This document shows, piece after piece, positions 9,066-17,502 of a stretch of DNA of 64,000 nucleotides; within the stretch, counting starts at the first letter, position 1; every line of letters starts with the position of its first letter. Source of the stretch: Saprospiraceae bacterium (GTDB lineage: Bacteria > Bacteroidota > Bacteroidia > Chitinophagales > Saprospiraceae); the NCBI GenBank assembly GCA_019638385.1, contig JAHBTW010000012.1, positions 80,573 through 144,572 on the forward strand. Reading direction: 5' to 3'. Made by a program: the position numbers and the translations under genes. A model generated the notes under the pieces. That model was not told where the DNA came from, did not search any database, and saw only the letters and a program-made list of their open reading frames with translations.

Positions 9066-11168
9066 ATGTCGAACCTGATTTTTCAATACCCGGCTTGGTT
9101 TTCCATCTTGTGCCTGTTGTTGGGAGCAGCGTATGCCGCCACCCTCTATTTTCGCGACAAGACCTTCTCCGAACAACCCCGGCAGTTCACCTGGCTTCTG
9201 GCAGCGCTGCGCTTTATTGCCGTCACGTTCATCAGCTTGCTATTGCTGTCGCCGTTGTTGCGTTCGCTGTTGCAAGATGTAAAAAAGCCCGTTATCCTGC
9301 TGGCGCAGGACGTGTCGGAATCGGTGGGCGCTGCATTAGAAAAGGAAGGATCGGCAGATCGTTATAAAACGGCTTTCGAGCAACTATCGGCAGCATTGGG
9401 TAAGGATTATGAAGTGCAATCGTACAGCTTCGGCGAAACGGTGCGCGAAGGCATTGATTTTGACTACAAAGACAAAATCACCAATATCTCCAAGTTCCTC
9501 ACCGGTACGTACAATTTGTACAGCAACCAAAACCTCGGCGCCATTGTGTTGGCCACCGACGGCCTCTACAACGAAGGTTCCAATCCGGCCTATCTGCGCA
9601 ATCAACTCTCTGTGCCCATTTACAGCATCGCGCTCGGCGACACCACCGCCCGCCGCGATGTGGCGGTGAAGCGGGTTTTTCACAATAAAATTGCCTATCT
9701 CGGCGACAAATTCACTACGCAAATAGACCTTTCCGCCCAAAATGCCGCCGGGGCTTCCACCAACTTATCAGTGCTCAAAATTGAAGGGGAAACATCGCGC
9801 AAACTTCAGGAAATACCCATTTCCATAGATCGAAACGACTTTTTTACTACCCGGGAAATTGTTTTGGATGCCGATAAACCCGGCGTACAACGCTATCGCG
9901 TGACGGCGAGCGCGGTTTCCGGCGAAGCGGTTACGGCCAACAACAGCAAAGATATTTTTATAGAAGTACTGGATGCCCGGCAAAAAATATTGGTGTTGGC
10001 CGCCGCGCCGCACCCGGATGTAACCGCCGTTAAACAATCCCTGAGCGGCAATAAGAACTATGAGGTCACCGTGGCGTTCATCTCCGAGTTTAAGCAAAAT
10101 GTGGCGGATTTCGATTTTGCCATCCTGCACCAATTGCCATCCCGCACCAATGATGCCACCGGGGTACTGAACACGTTGCAAACCCGCCGCATTCCCAGCC
10201 TTTTTATAACGGGTATGCAGACCAATTTTGCGCGGCTCAATCAGGTGCAATCATTGGTGGCCATCCGCACCGATGGGCGCAACACCAACGAGGTGCAAGG
10301 CCGCATTGCGAATGAATTCAGCCTGTTTACTTACGATGAGCGCCTGAGCCGGGAGTTGCCGTCCTTTGCGCCCGTAATTGCACCTTTCGGCGAATTCACG
10401 GTGTCGCCGGGAGCGCAAACGCTGTTGTACCAACGCATCGGGAAAGTAGATACGCGCTATCCCTTACTCGTGTTGGGCGAACAAGGCGGGGTGCGCACGG
10501 GCGTGTTTTGCGGCGAGGGCCTTTGGAAGTGGCGGCTGTTCGATTATTTGCAAAATGAAAACCACGAACTGTTCGACGGCCTGCTCGGCAAGGTGGTGCA
10601 ATACATCGGGATCAAGGAAGATAAGCGGAAATTTCGCGTCAACCTGCCCAAGGCCATCTTTGCCGAAAACGAACCCATCGTATTTGATGCCGAACTGTAC
10701 AATGACAATTACGAACTCATCAACGACCCCGATGCAGCGTTGGTCATCACTAACAGCAGGGGGCAGGAGTTTCCCTATACCTTCAACAAATCGGGCAAAG
10801 CCTACAGCCTCAACCCGGGCATATTTCCGGTGGGCGATTATACTTTTCTGGCGTCCGTTACTTTCTCCGGGCAGAAACTCACTTACAACGGTCGTTTTAG
10901 CGTACAGCCCATTCAGCTCGAACTGTACGAAAGCACCGCCGATCACGGCTTATTGCGGCTGATGAGCGAGAAATTCGGCGCCGCCGTGGTATATCCTGCT
11001 GACATGGCCTCCGTTGCCGACATGATCCGCGCCAAAGAATCAGTCAAGCCGGTCATCTACAACACCACGCAAACGCGTCCGGTCATTCATCTCAAATGGC
11101 TGTTTTTTCTACTGCTGGGCTTGCTTAGTCTGGAGTGGTTCCTTCGACGGTATTTCGGGGGGTATTGA
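9066..11168 (+). CDS. Membrane-anchored VWA-domain protein
   Basis: The 700-residue protein has two N-terminal transmembrane helices (about residues 8-26 and 41-63) and one near the C-terminus (about 675-692, HLKWLFFLLLGLLSLEWFL). Between them lies a von Willebrand factor A-like domain: VILLAQDVSESVG carries the MIDAS DxSxS pattern (D-V-S-E-S) and IVLATDGLYNEGSNP supplies the later MIDAS Asp. The remaining region has beta-sandwich-like strands. This layout matches a widespread Bacteroidota membrane family with no assigned function, often near MoxR ATPase or BatA-type genes elsewhere; none is visible here. It has its own promoter and appears monocistronic. Confidence 0.75.
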   Translation: MSNLIFQYPAWFSILCLLLGAAYAATLYFRDKTFSEQPRQFTWLLAALRFIAVTFISLLLLSPLLRSLLQDVKKPVILLAQDVSESVGAALEKEGSADRYKTAFEQLSAALGKDYEVQSYSFGETVREGIDFDYKDKITNISKFLTGTYNLYSNQNLGAIVLATDGLYNEGSNPAYLRNQLSVPIYSIALGDTTARRDVAVKRVFHNKIAYLGDKFTTQIDLSAQNAAGASTNLSVLKIEGETSRKLQEIPISIDRNDFFTTREIVLDADKPGVQRYRVTASAVSGEAVTANNSKDIFIEVLDARQKILVLAAAPHPDVTAVKQSLSGNKNYEVTVAFISEFKQNVADFDFAILHQLPSRTNDATGVLNTLQTRRIPSLFITGMQTNFARLNQVQSLVAIRTDGRNTNEVQGRIANEFSLFTYDERLSRELPSFAPVIAPFGEFTVSPGAQTLLYQRIGKVDTRYPLLVLGEQGGVRTGVFCGEGLWKWRLFDYLQNENHELFDGLLGKVVQYIGIKEDKRKFRVNLPKAIFAENEPIVFDAELYNDNYELINDPDAALVITNSRGQEFPYTFNKSGKAYSLNPGIFPVGDYTFLASVTFSGQKLTYNGRFSVQPIQLELYESTADHGLLRLMSEKFGAAVVYPADMASVADMIRAKESVKPVIYNTTQTRPVIHLKWLFFLLLGLLSLEWFLRRYFGGY

Positions 11169-11179
11169 TTTTTAGGTCT

Positions 11180-11710
11180 CTATTTGATTTTGACCGCAGC
11201 CTCGTCTCCGAAGCGAAGCCGCCATTTTTCTTTATAAACAGACGAATATACAAGCTCAAAAACAAGCCCTTCTTCACCTAATCGGCGGAGAAGCCGGGTC
11301 AATTTTTCACCGCCCGCTACAGAATTGTCAATTTGCAAATGAGCAATTTTTTCGCCTGGAGGAATGAGCATTCCCTTACCGATATTGGTGTGAAAAAATT
11401 GCGGGATGCTGTCCGTCTCCGGAAAATGCTCTGCGAGAAAGGTGTATAGGTCTTTGTTATATTCCTTGCCCTGATAGCGTACTGTCACTGACTCAATGAA
11501 AGCCGGCCCGATCCCGTTATTCAACACCATTAACTTATAGTTTTGGGTGTAACTTCCGTAATTGGATATCTGCAGGTAAGGCAGTACCGACAATCGTTGT
11601 TGTGCTTGCATAAGACGAGTCTGAACGACCAACACAACCAGCGTCATCACACTGATAAACATAGCTGCAAAGCTCAGTACTTTTTCAGAATTCCAGGTTT
11701 TGTTGCTCAT
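11180..11710 (-). CDS. Single-pass membrane protein of unknown function
   Basis: The 176 residues start MSNKTWNSEKVLSFAAMFIS and contain one transmembrane helix (about 12-32) followed by a short basic/Gln-rich linker. The remainder is a predicted extracytoplasmic or cytosolic beta-rich domain (LPYLQISNYGSYTQNYKLMV, GIGPAFIESVTVRYQGKEY, LIPPGEKIAHLQID). The pattern LMVLNNGIGPAFI is seen in many uncharacterised membrane-anchored proteins across bacteria, but I cannot name the family. The gene is convergent with the VWA gene, 11 nt away, and separate from the aminopeptidase upstream. Confidence 0.6.
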   Translation of the reverse strand: MSNKTWNSEKVLSFAAMFISVMTLVVLVVQTRLMQAQQRLSVLPYLQISNYGSYTQNYKLMVLNNGIGPAFIESVTVRYQGKEYNKDLYTFLAEHFPETDSIPQFFHTNIGKGMLIPPGEKIAHLQIDNSVAGGEKLTRLLRRLGEEGLVFELVYSSVYKEKWRLRFGDEAAVKIK

Positions 11711-11792
11711 TGGTTATCACATTATATGCTGTGGCGCGATGCCGAAGGTTATGTGCGACTTGCATGGCAGCGCGAGGTATAAATGGGAAAAA

Positions 11793-13580
11793 TCACACCG
11801 GCCGGCAGCGCTCTTCTAACCAGGCCGCCTCTTCTGTTGCCAACAACGGCGCCAGTTCTCGCAGTACCTGAGCATGGTAGTCGTTGAGCCACTCTTTTTC
11901 GGTCGGGTCAAGCAGGGCCGGATCAATCAAACGCAGGTCTATTGGAAAAAAACTAAGCGTTTCGAAGCGAAAAAAGCGCCCGGAATTCGTTTGCGCGGCT
12001 TCCACACAAAGAATCAAGTTTTCGATGCGAATGCCGTATTGCCCCGGTTCGTAATAGCCCGGCTCATTGGAGGTAAGCATGCCCGGCTCTAACGCGCACA
12101 ATCCTCTGGAGGTGGTAGCCGAAGGGCTGATGCCTTGTGGACCTTCATGCACGCTGAGGAAAAACCCTACACCGTGTCCGGTGCCATGTCCGTAGTTTTT
12201 GGCTTCGCGCCAAAGATGCATGCGCGCCAGGGTGTCCAACTGCACGCCGCGCGTGCCTTTCGGAAACCAGGCTGCGGCCAGCGCGATGTGGCCTTTGAGC
12301 ACCGCCGTATTAGCGCGTATTTGTTCAGCGCTGGGTTCGCCCAATGCGACGGTGCGGGTGATGTCGGTGGTGCCGTGCAGGTATTGGCCGCCGGAGTCGA
12401 ACAGGAGGATGCCCTCCGGGCGGATGAGGGCCGAATCACTTTCTGTAGGGCCGTAGTGCACGATGGCGCCGTTGGCATTGTAGCCTACGATGGCGCCGAA
12501 GCTCTCGCCGATGTATTCGCCCTGAGCGGCGCGCAATTCTGATATTTTGCTCGCCACCTCGTATTCGGCTACGGGGCGCTGCCGGAGTTCTGTTTCCAAC
12601 CAACGAAAGAGCCGCGTGAGCGCTGCGCCGTCTTTGCGCATGGCCCGCCGGAGTTGGGCAATCTCCCCCTCCGTTTTGAGGGCTTTCATCGGCTGCACGA
12701 GGTTGTCGCCCTGTACGGTCTGCTCGTCGGGGATGGCCTGAAAGAGCCGAACGCTCACCGTGGTCGTATCCACGAATATTTTTTCACCTTTCGGAAGTCG
12801 TTGGAGCCATTGCTCCGTCTCTTCGTAAGGATGCAGGACAACGCCGTCTGTCAGAAGCGTTTGCCGGAGCGCTTCGGATACCTTGCCTTCCGGAACAAAC
12901 CAATGAGCGGTTTTTTCACCTATTATAAGGTATGAAATGCACAGAGGATTGAAATCCACATCGGCGGCGCGGATATTGAGCGTCCAGGCAATGTCGTCCA
13001 AAGTACTTACCAAATAAGCATCGGCCTGCCGGGTCGCCATGGTAGCGCGAATGCGGGCGAGCTTCTCCTCGCGCGAGTGGCCGGTATAATCCGGCGGCAT
13101 TTCAAAAACGGGGCTTGCAGGCAACGGCGGCCGGTTGTGCCAGATACCGGCAACCAAATCCAGCCCGGAGTTGATCTCTATGTTTTTATGATGGAAATTT
13201 CTGGTTAGATAGCGCAACTGCCCCAATGAAAAGAGCCTGCCATCCAATCCTAATGTGCTGCCTTGCGGCAAATTTTCGGCCAGCCATTGCACATGCTCCG
13301 GCGCGTGGGGCACTACTTGCCGGTGCAGTACCACACCGCTTCCGGCCAGTTCTTTTTCTGCTTGCAGGAAGTACCGCGAGTCGGTCCACAATCCGGCATG
13401 ATCGGGTGTGACGGCGAGGATACCGGCAGAGCCGCTGAATCCGGAGAGCCATTCGCGGCTTTTCCAGTGATCGGCTACATATTCGCTTTGGTGCGGATCG
13501 GCAGAGGGGACGAGATAAGCAGAGATGCCTTCCCGGTGCATGGCCTCGCGGAGCAGCGCTATTTTTTGATCGGTGGTCAT
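11793..13580 (-). CDS. Xaa-Pro aminopeptidase (M24B, aminopeptidase P)
   Basis: It removes the N-terminal residue from peptides with Pro in position 2, using two metals. The 595 residues fit the three-domain aminopeptidase P form (two creatinase-N-like domains, then a pita-bread domain). Metal ligands are visible: LLFDSGGQYLHGTTDITRT supplies two Asp residues, GHGTGHGVGFFLSVHE supplies the His, and GMLTSNEPGYYEPGQYGIRI and the later ENL region supply the Glu. The N-terminus YLVPSADPHQSEYVADHW is characteristic of the long form. No signal peptide is seen, so it is cytoplasmic. It begins 12 nt after the RND adaptor stop, implying co-transcription with an unrelated gene. Confidence 0.93.
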   Translation of the reverse strand: MTTDQKIALLREAMHREGISAYLVPSADPHQSEYVADHWKSREWLSGFSGSAGILAVTPDHAGLWTDSRYFLQAEKELAGSGVVLHRQVVPHAPEHVQWLAENLPQGSTLGLDGRLFSLGQLRYLTRNFHHKNIEINSGLDLVAGIWHNRPPLPASPVFEMPPDYTGHSREEKLARIRATMATRQADAYLVSTLDDIAWTLNIRAADVDFNPLCISYLIIGEKTAHWFVPEGKVSEALRQTLLTDGVVLHPYEETEQWLQRLPKGEKIFVDTTTVSVRLFQAIPDEQTVQGDNLVQPMKALKTEGEIAQLRRAMRKDGAALTRLFRWLETELRQRPVAEYEVASKISELRAAQGEYIGESFGAIVGYNANGAIVHYGPTESDSALIRPEGILLFDSGGQYLHGTTDITRTVALGEPSAEQIRANTAVLKGHIALAAAWFPKGTRGVQLDTLARMHLWREAKNYGHGTGHGVGFFLSVHEGPQGISPSATTSRGLCALEPGMLTSNEPGYYEPGQYGIRIENLILCVEAAQTNSGRFFRFETLSFFPIDLRLIDPALLDPTEKEWLNDYHAQVLRELAPLLATEEAAWLEERCRPV

Positions 13581-13592
13581 GGCAAGCGGGTA

Positions 13593-14687
13593 TTAATTCC
13601 CCATGTTTTCTATGGTGACCGCAGCGCCCGGCCGAATGAGCAACACCCCCGATGTGATAACCGTATCGCCTTCCTCCAAGCCGCGCAGTATCTGAATTTC
13701 GGCATCTTTGCGGATACCGGTTTCCACCGTGCCCACTTCCGCAAAGCCGTTTCGATACAAATACACTTTTTGTACGCCCTCCTCGGGCACAATGGCTTCG
13801 GTAGGAATGAGGATGGTACGATCGTAATCGCGCAGCCCTACTGTGACGGCGGCGAATGCGCCCGGCAGGATGCGCCCGTTGGGGTTGGGAGCTGATGCCT
13901 TTACTCTGAGGGTGCGGGTGGTAGGATCAATTTGCGGTTCGCGGGCAATGACGGTGGCGGAGTACAGGCTTTCTGAACCATCTAAGCGGAACTGTACCTT
14001 CGATCCGTTTTGCAATACGCCGCTGTATCGCTCCGGCACCGAAAAGGACAAGTGTATCGGATTGGTACTCACCAAACCCACGATGGGCATGCCTGCTGAG
14101 AGGAAACTGCCCTCGCTCACCATTTTCAGCCCCAGCGTGCCGTCGAACGGAGCGCGTACACTGCGCTTGCTGATTTGTACGTCAATGAGGGCAATTTCAG
14201 CCAATACCTGATCGGCTTCGGCGCGCGCTATTTCGTACTCCTGCAAGCTCACGCCTTCTCTGTCATACAAGTTTTTCAGACGCTCTGCGATTCGCTGGGT
14301 GAGTTCCCGTTGCACTAAGAGCCGCTTACGCTGCGCCTGAAGTTCGTCGTCGTCGAGTTGTACAAGCAAAGCTCCTTTTTTGACAAAGGCGCCTTCGCGA
14401 AAGAGAATCCGCGAAATTTTGCCGGGCACTTCTGCGGAGATGAGCACCTCCTCGGTAGCCGTGGTAGAACCGTTGACGGAAATATTGTCGCGTAAGGTTT
14501 CATACTGAACCCTGACAACGCGCACTGAAGTTTGTTGCCCGCCCATACTTCCGGGCGATGCGGCGGTTGGGGGCGGTTCGGGGAGTTGTTCTCCACCAAA
14601 GAAACCGGCGCGGTAGAGCAAAACCGCTGCGATGAGTACAATAAGCCCCACAACGAGGGATAAGATACGGACGGTGTGTTTACGCAT
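13593..14687 (-). CDS. RND efflux periplasmic adaptor (membrane fusion protein)
   Basis: It would bridge an inner-membrane RND pump and an outer-membrane channel. The 364-residue product has an N-terminal anchor (about residues 8-27), a biotinyl-lipoyl half-motif (GKISRILFREGAFVKKGALL), an alpha-helical hairpin (about 110-175), the second lipoyl half (VRAPFDGTLGLKMVSEGSFL), and beta-barrel and membrane-proximal domains (REPQIDPTTRTLRVKA, ILPGAFAAVTV, IPTEAIVPEEGVQKVYL). These are the standard signs of the HlyD/AcrA family. Unusually, no pump permease or TolC-like gene is next to it; the next gene downstream is the aminopeptidase. A -7-like TACCTTTA lies at 14715-14722. Confidence 0.9.
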   Translation of the reverse strand: MRKHTVRILSLVVGLIVLIAAVLLYRAGFFGGEQLPEPPPTAASPGSMGGQQTSVRVVRVQYETLRDNISVNGSTTATEEVLISAEVPGKISRILFREGAFVKKGALLVQLDDDELQAQRKRLLVQRELTQRIAERLKNLYDREGVSLQEYEIARAEADQVLAEIALIDVQISKRSVRAPFDGTLGLKMVSEGSFLSAGMPIVGLVSTNPIHLSFSVPERYSGVLQNGSKVQFRLDGSESLYSATVIAREPQIDPTTRTLRVKASAPNPNGRILPGAFAAVTVGLRDYDRTILIPTEAIVPEEGVQKVYLYRNGFAEVGTVETGIRKDAEIQILRGLEEGDTVITSGVLLIRPGAAVTIENMGN

Positions 14688-14807
14688 TTCTTTTATTGGC
14701 TAAAAATCAGGCGCTAAAGGTACAAAATGCCTGCTTATGCAACAGGGTCGCAACGGGAGTATTTTGAAAATCCAGTTTCCGATCATTAGCGCAAACATAA
14801 CAGCACC

Positions 14808-14845
14808 AAAAAAAAAGATCGCCGCTGTTGGTCAGGGACGATCTT
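14808..14845 (-). terminator. Rho-independent terminator downstream of the outer-membrane barrel remnant
   Basis: On the minus strand AAGATCG (14845-14839) pairs with CGATCTT (14821-14815) and is followed by a T-run (14816-14808). It sits just after the stop of the truncated barrel gene and is presumably its original terminator. Confidence 0.6.
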
Positions 14846-14895
14846 CCGTATAGGAGGAAATCTACAATTAAGTGCGGCTGCTTTTACGCAGCAAT

Positions 14896-15057
14896 TTAGA
14901 AACGGTATCCGGCCGAAACGCCGAAGCCTGTATTTTTAATGGCGGTTTCACCATCGGGAAAACGCTTGTCGTCAGGGTTGATGCTGAGCATCCCAAATTG
15001 GGTATTGAACTGAAGGAATAAGCCGCTCGCCAACTCGTAGCCTACAAATATATTCCC
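14896..15057 (-). pseudogene. C-terminal stub of an outer-membrane beta-barrel (porin-family) protein
   Basis: The minus-strand frame from the left end of the IS element reads 53 codons to TAA (14896-14898). The peptide includes NIFVGYELASGLFLQFNTQF and ends in TGFGVSAGYRF. Alternating hydrophobic/polar strands and a terminal aromatic (F) are diagnostic of small Bacteroidota outer-membrane barrel proteins. The frame ends exactly where the IS terminal repeat begins (15058), so the first part of the gene is missing. It does not resume on the other side of the element, so adjacent sequence was also lost. Confidence 0.7.
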
Positions 15058-15129
15058 TGTACACTTCCCTCGCGAGCAACCACGAAGAAGTAGAAAAGAG
15101 AGTACTTTTCCACCTTCAAATCGTGAAAC

Positions 15130-15405
15130 ATGCGCAAGAGCACAATCAGTAAATCACAACGTTTAGCGATTCTGGCCAAATGGGAGGCCGAGCCCCATGT
15201 AGATGAATTATGCCGGACGTATCAGATCAGTGTGGCCACTCTATACAATTGGAGAAAAGCCAAGGCAGAAGATGAAGACGAGAGCAAACGTCGTCTCAAG
15301 GAGTTGGAGGCAGAAAATGCCCGGCTTAAAAAGATGTACGCCGAGTTGAGCATCGATCATGGTACCCTCAAAAAACGGCAGACCCAGGGCGCCAGGAAGA
15401 AATGA
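15130..15405 (+). CDS. IS3-family transposase OrfA
   Basis: The 91-residue product is an HTH_Tnp_1-type DNA-binding subunit. Residues about 8-50 form the helix-turn-helix (QRLAILAKWEAEPHVDELCR then YQISVATLYNWRKAKA), and residues about 54-80 form the leucine-zipper-like coiled coil (RLKELEAENARLKKMYAELS). It looks full length. Its stop TGA (15403-15405) overlaps the ATG (15402-15404) of the OrfB remnant. With the catalytic subunit destroyed, it could only act as a DNA-binding protein or inhibitor. Confidence 0.85.
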   Translation: MRKSTISKSQRLAILAKWEAEPHVDELCRTYQISVATLYNWRKAKAEDEDESKRRLKELEAENARLKKMYAELSIDHGTLKKRQTQGARKK

Positions 15406-15719
15406 TCGATTCGTTCAAAGAACGATCCGGTGGCAGCGTACGACGCAGTTGCCGCGTGCCGGGCTTACGCCGACAGACTTACTACCGGCGCAAACAAGGT
15501 TTTTGCATGGCGGGGCGCTCCAGCTTATATCCGTTGTGACAACGTGCCGGAGTTTATCTCCCATCGCTTAAAAGATTGGGCGCACAAGCGTGGTGTGGAA
15601 TTGCGGTTCATCCAGCCGGGCAAGCCCATCCAGAACGGGTTGATCGAACGACTCAATAAACGCCCGATCACTACAAAGTTTTGAATCAAAAATTCTACTT
15701 TAGCATGGCGGCAGCTTAG
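15402..15719 (+). pseudogene. IS3-family transposase OrfB, remnant in three blocks
   Basis: Block 1 starts at ATG 15402 (MIDSFKERSGGSVRRSCRVP then GLRRQTYYRRKQGF) and runs to about 15505. Block 2, in a different frame (about 15510-15660), is the end of the DDE core: PAYIRCDNVPEFISHRLKDW and PIQNGLIERLNK. The canonical DNGPEF has G changed to V. Block 3, again out of frame (about 15665-15719), is the C-terminus DHYKVLNQKFYFSMAAA and stop. The first catalytic Asp lies in the missing part between blocks 1 and 2, so the enzyme is dead. Confidence 0.8.
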
Positions 15720-15944
15720 GAGAAGTGTACACGCCGTTCGACAGCTACGTTACGTTTAATGTGGAAGGAGCGCAAGCCTGCCGTTCAACAACACACTCCC
15801 CGAAGAACGCGCATATAATAGAACCGTAATCATAGATATTATCCCCCATAAATAGTTTTTCTTCTAAAGAGCTTAATATTTAGTGGTTTGTAGCAGTGCC
15901 GTTTAAGAGCTTGTCTCTTAGAGGTACGTTTTTATCCAGACAAA

Positions 15945-17333
15945 TCACTTTTCCACACATCCCAGCAACCATTCCTTTTCTGTAAGAATCTCCTCTGCGG
16001 CTATTTCACGGCTCAAAGCCGCTTTGGCCGACTGATCGAACGGATTCATTTTGAGTAGCTTATCGGCATATTTTACGATGTTGAGGTAATTGCTGCGATG
16101 GTATCCAATCACCCGTTTGCGGCGGATGTAGTTGCGCATGGCGTCTAAGTGCGCATGCAGGATGTCGGTTTCGCCCAGTGCATACCACGTTTTCAGCAGC
16201 AGGGTTTTGGCAGAGAGGTTGAGGAGGGGGTCGCGGTAGTTGGCGCGCTGCAACAGGTCGAGCACCGCATCGTAGCGGCGGCGCGAAAATTCGAGGCGGG
16301 CCAGATTGAAGCTGAACGAGCTTTCCCGGTAAGGGCGCTCCAGCGCGTTTTTGTACTCGTGGATAAAATAGCTGACCCACTCATAGTCATCTAATTGCAG
16401 GCCCGCCGCCACGATGTTGTGATAGGTAAAGCGCGACAGCACGCCGTTTTCGAGCAACTGCCCACCGGCAAGCCCGGCTTTGTAAAGGTCGAGTACCTCG
16501 CGGAAATAGCGGCGTTCGCCGTCGTTGAGCCGTCGGATGCAATAGTTGATGGCCAAAAGATAGAGTCCTCTCATTTCTTCCTGCGCAAAGCAGTGCGCCG
16601 ATTCGAGTAATATGCGCTTGAAATGCTGGAAATGCAGCTCCTCTTCCGGCTTGCGTATCATGCGATAGCAATGCAAATATGCGGCAATAGCCGGTTCACC
16701 CGCCCATTTTTGGTTTTCGGCCAGCGCGATGATTTCGCTGTCCATATAGGCATGGTAGGCCGACTGATACACCCCTTGCTGTGCGGCGGCGAGGCAGATC
16801 AGCCGGAGCCGGGTGCTGAGATAATACACGTCGAGCGCATGGGCCAGTTCGTTGATGGGCAGTTCCTCCGAAGGATGATCGGAAGTGGCAGTTTGGTACT
16901 GCTCCCAATGCATCCGGTAGCAGATTTGGTGGTATCCGGCATCGCGCAGGGGTTGGGCTTCCAGCGATTGGGCTAAGGCCTGCCGGGTGTGTTCGAAGGC
17001 CGGCTGCATGCCGTGCTCCCGGTATCCTATTGCCAAATGCAGTTGGTTGGCTAAAGGGTCGGCAGTGGCGGCCTTCACGGAGATGTACTGCTCTATGAGT
17101 TTGTAGAGATAGCTCATCAGCAAGCGCAGTTTTTGATCGTCGCAGGTGGCTGTCGGGAAGAGATGTTGCCATGCCTCCGCTTTATCGGCTTCAGGCCGGG
17201 CGATGAAAAAATCGAACAATTGCACCAGGTCACGGCGGGTATTGAAAAACGGGGAGCATAAAAACTTGCGCAATTCCTTTTGCTCCACAGGAGAAAATGC
17301 GGATAACAAGCGTGTTAATTTGGAATCTCGCAT
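15945..17333 (-). CDS. Large helical protein of unknown function
   Basis: The 462-residue protein has no signal peptide or membrane helix. It opens MRDSKLTRLLSAFSPVEQKE and then LRKFLCSPFFNTRRDLVQLF, and is almost entirely helical, with TPR-like helix pairs in the second half (for example RRRYDAVLDLLQRANYRDPL and LLLKTWYALGETDILHAHLD). I do not know a function. Similar helical proteins accompany secreted repeat proteins in Saprospiria-type genomes, and here it is divergent from a large T9SS cargo gene; this could be coincidence. Confidence 0.7.
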   Translation of the reverse strand: MRDSKLTRLLSAFSPVEQKELRKFLCSPFFNTRRDLVQLFDFFIARPEADKAEAWQHLFPTATCDDQKLRLLMSYLYKLIEQYISVKAATADPLANQLHLAIGYREHGMQPAFEHTRQALAQSLEAQPLRDAGYHQICYRMHWEQYQTATSDHPSEELPINELAHALDVYYLSTRLRLICLAAAQQGVYQSAYHAYMDSEIIALAENQKWAGEPAIAAYLHCYRMIRKPEEELHFQHFKRILLESAHCFAQEEMRGLYLLAINYCIRRLNDGERRYFREVLDLYKAGLAGGQLLENGVLSRFTYHNIVAAGLQLDDYEWVSYFIHEYKNALERPYRESSFSFNLARLEFSRRRYDAVLDLLQRANYRDPLLNLSAKTLLLKTWYALGETDILHAHLDAMRNYIRRKRVIGYHRSNYLNIVKYADKLLKMNPFDQSAKAALSREIAAEEILTEKEWLLGCVEK

Positions 17334-17502
17334 GATTTTGTCAGTTATTCTATTCTACAATAAGAATCAAAAGTCCTTTTAAAAATTCAATTAGTGTGTA
17401 AATCGGGTTTATTTTCACTCTACAAAATCCTTTTTTTGTTCTTGCTGCTACCCCGGAGAACGCCGCATCTTTGTGTCAGAAAAAAAATTGTTCATCTTTA
17501 CA

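Larger units (their letters stand above)
15058..15731 (+). mobile_element. Internally deleted IS3-type insertion element with terminal inverted repeats
   Basis: The ends are TGTACACTTC (15058-15067) and its exact inverse GAAGTGTACA (15722-15731), starting with TG and ending with CA. Between them are an OrfA and fragments of an OrfB of the IS3 family (IS407-like by the OrfA coiled-coil text). A complete element would be about 1.2 kb; this one is 674 bp because OrfB has lost two internal segments. No target-site duplication is visible (TCCC on the left, CGCC on the right), which fits a deletion or rearrangement at one flank. The 213 bp to the right (15732-15944) hold no gene I can recognise. 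Confidence 0.8.

Noticed and set aside
15899..15935. A shared motif AAGAGCTTGT here and (reverse) near 47690
   Set aside because: Only about ten bases match; too short to claim a repeat or an IS end.
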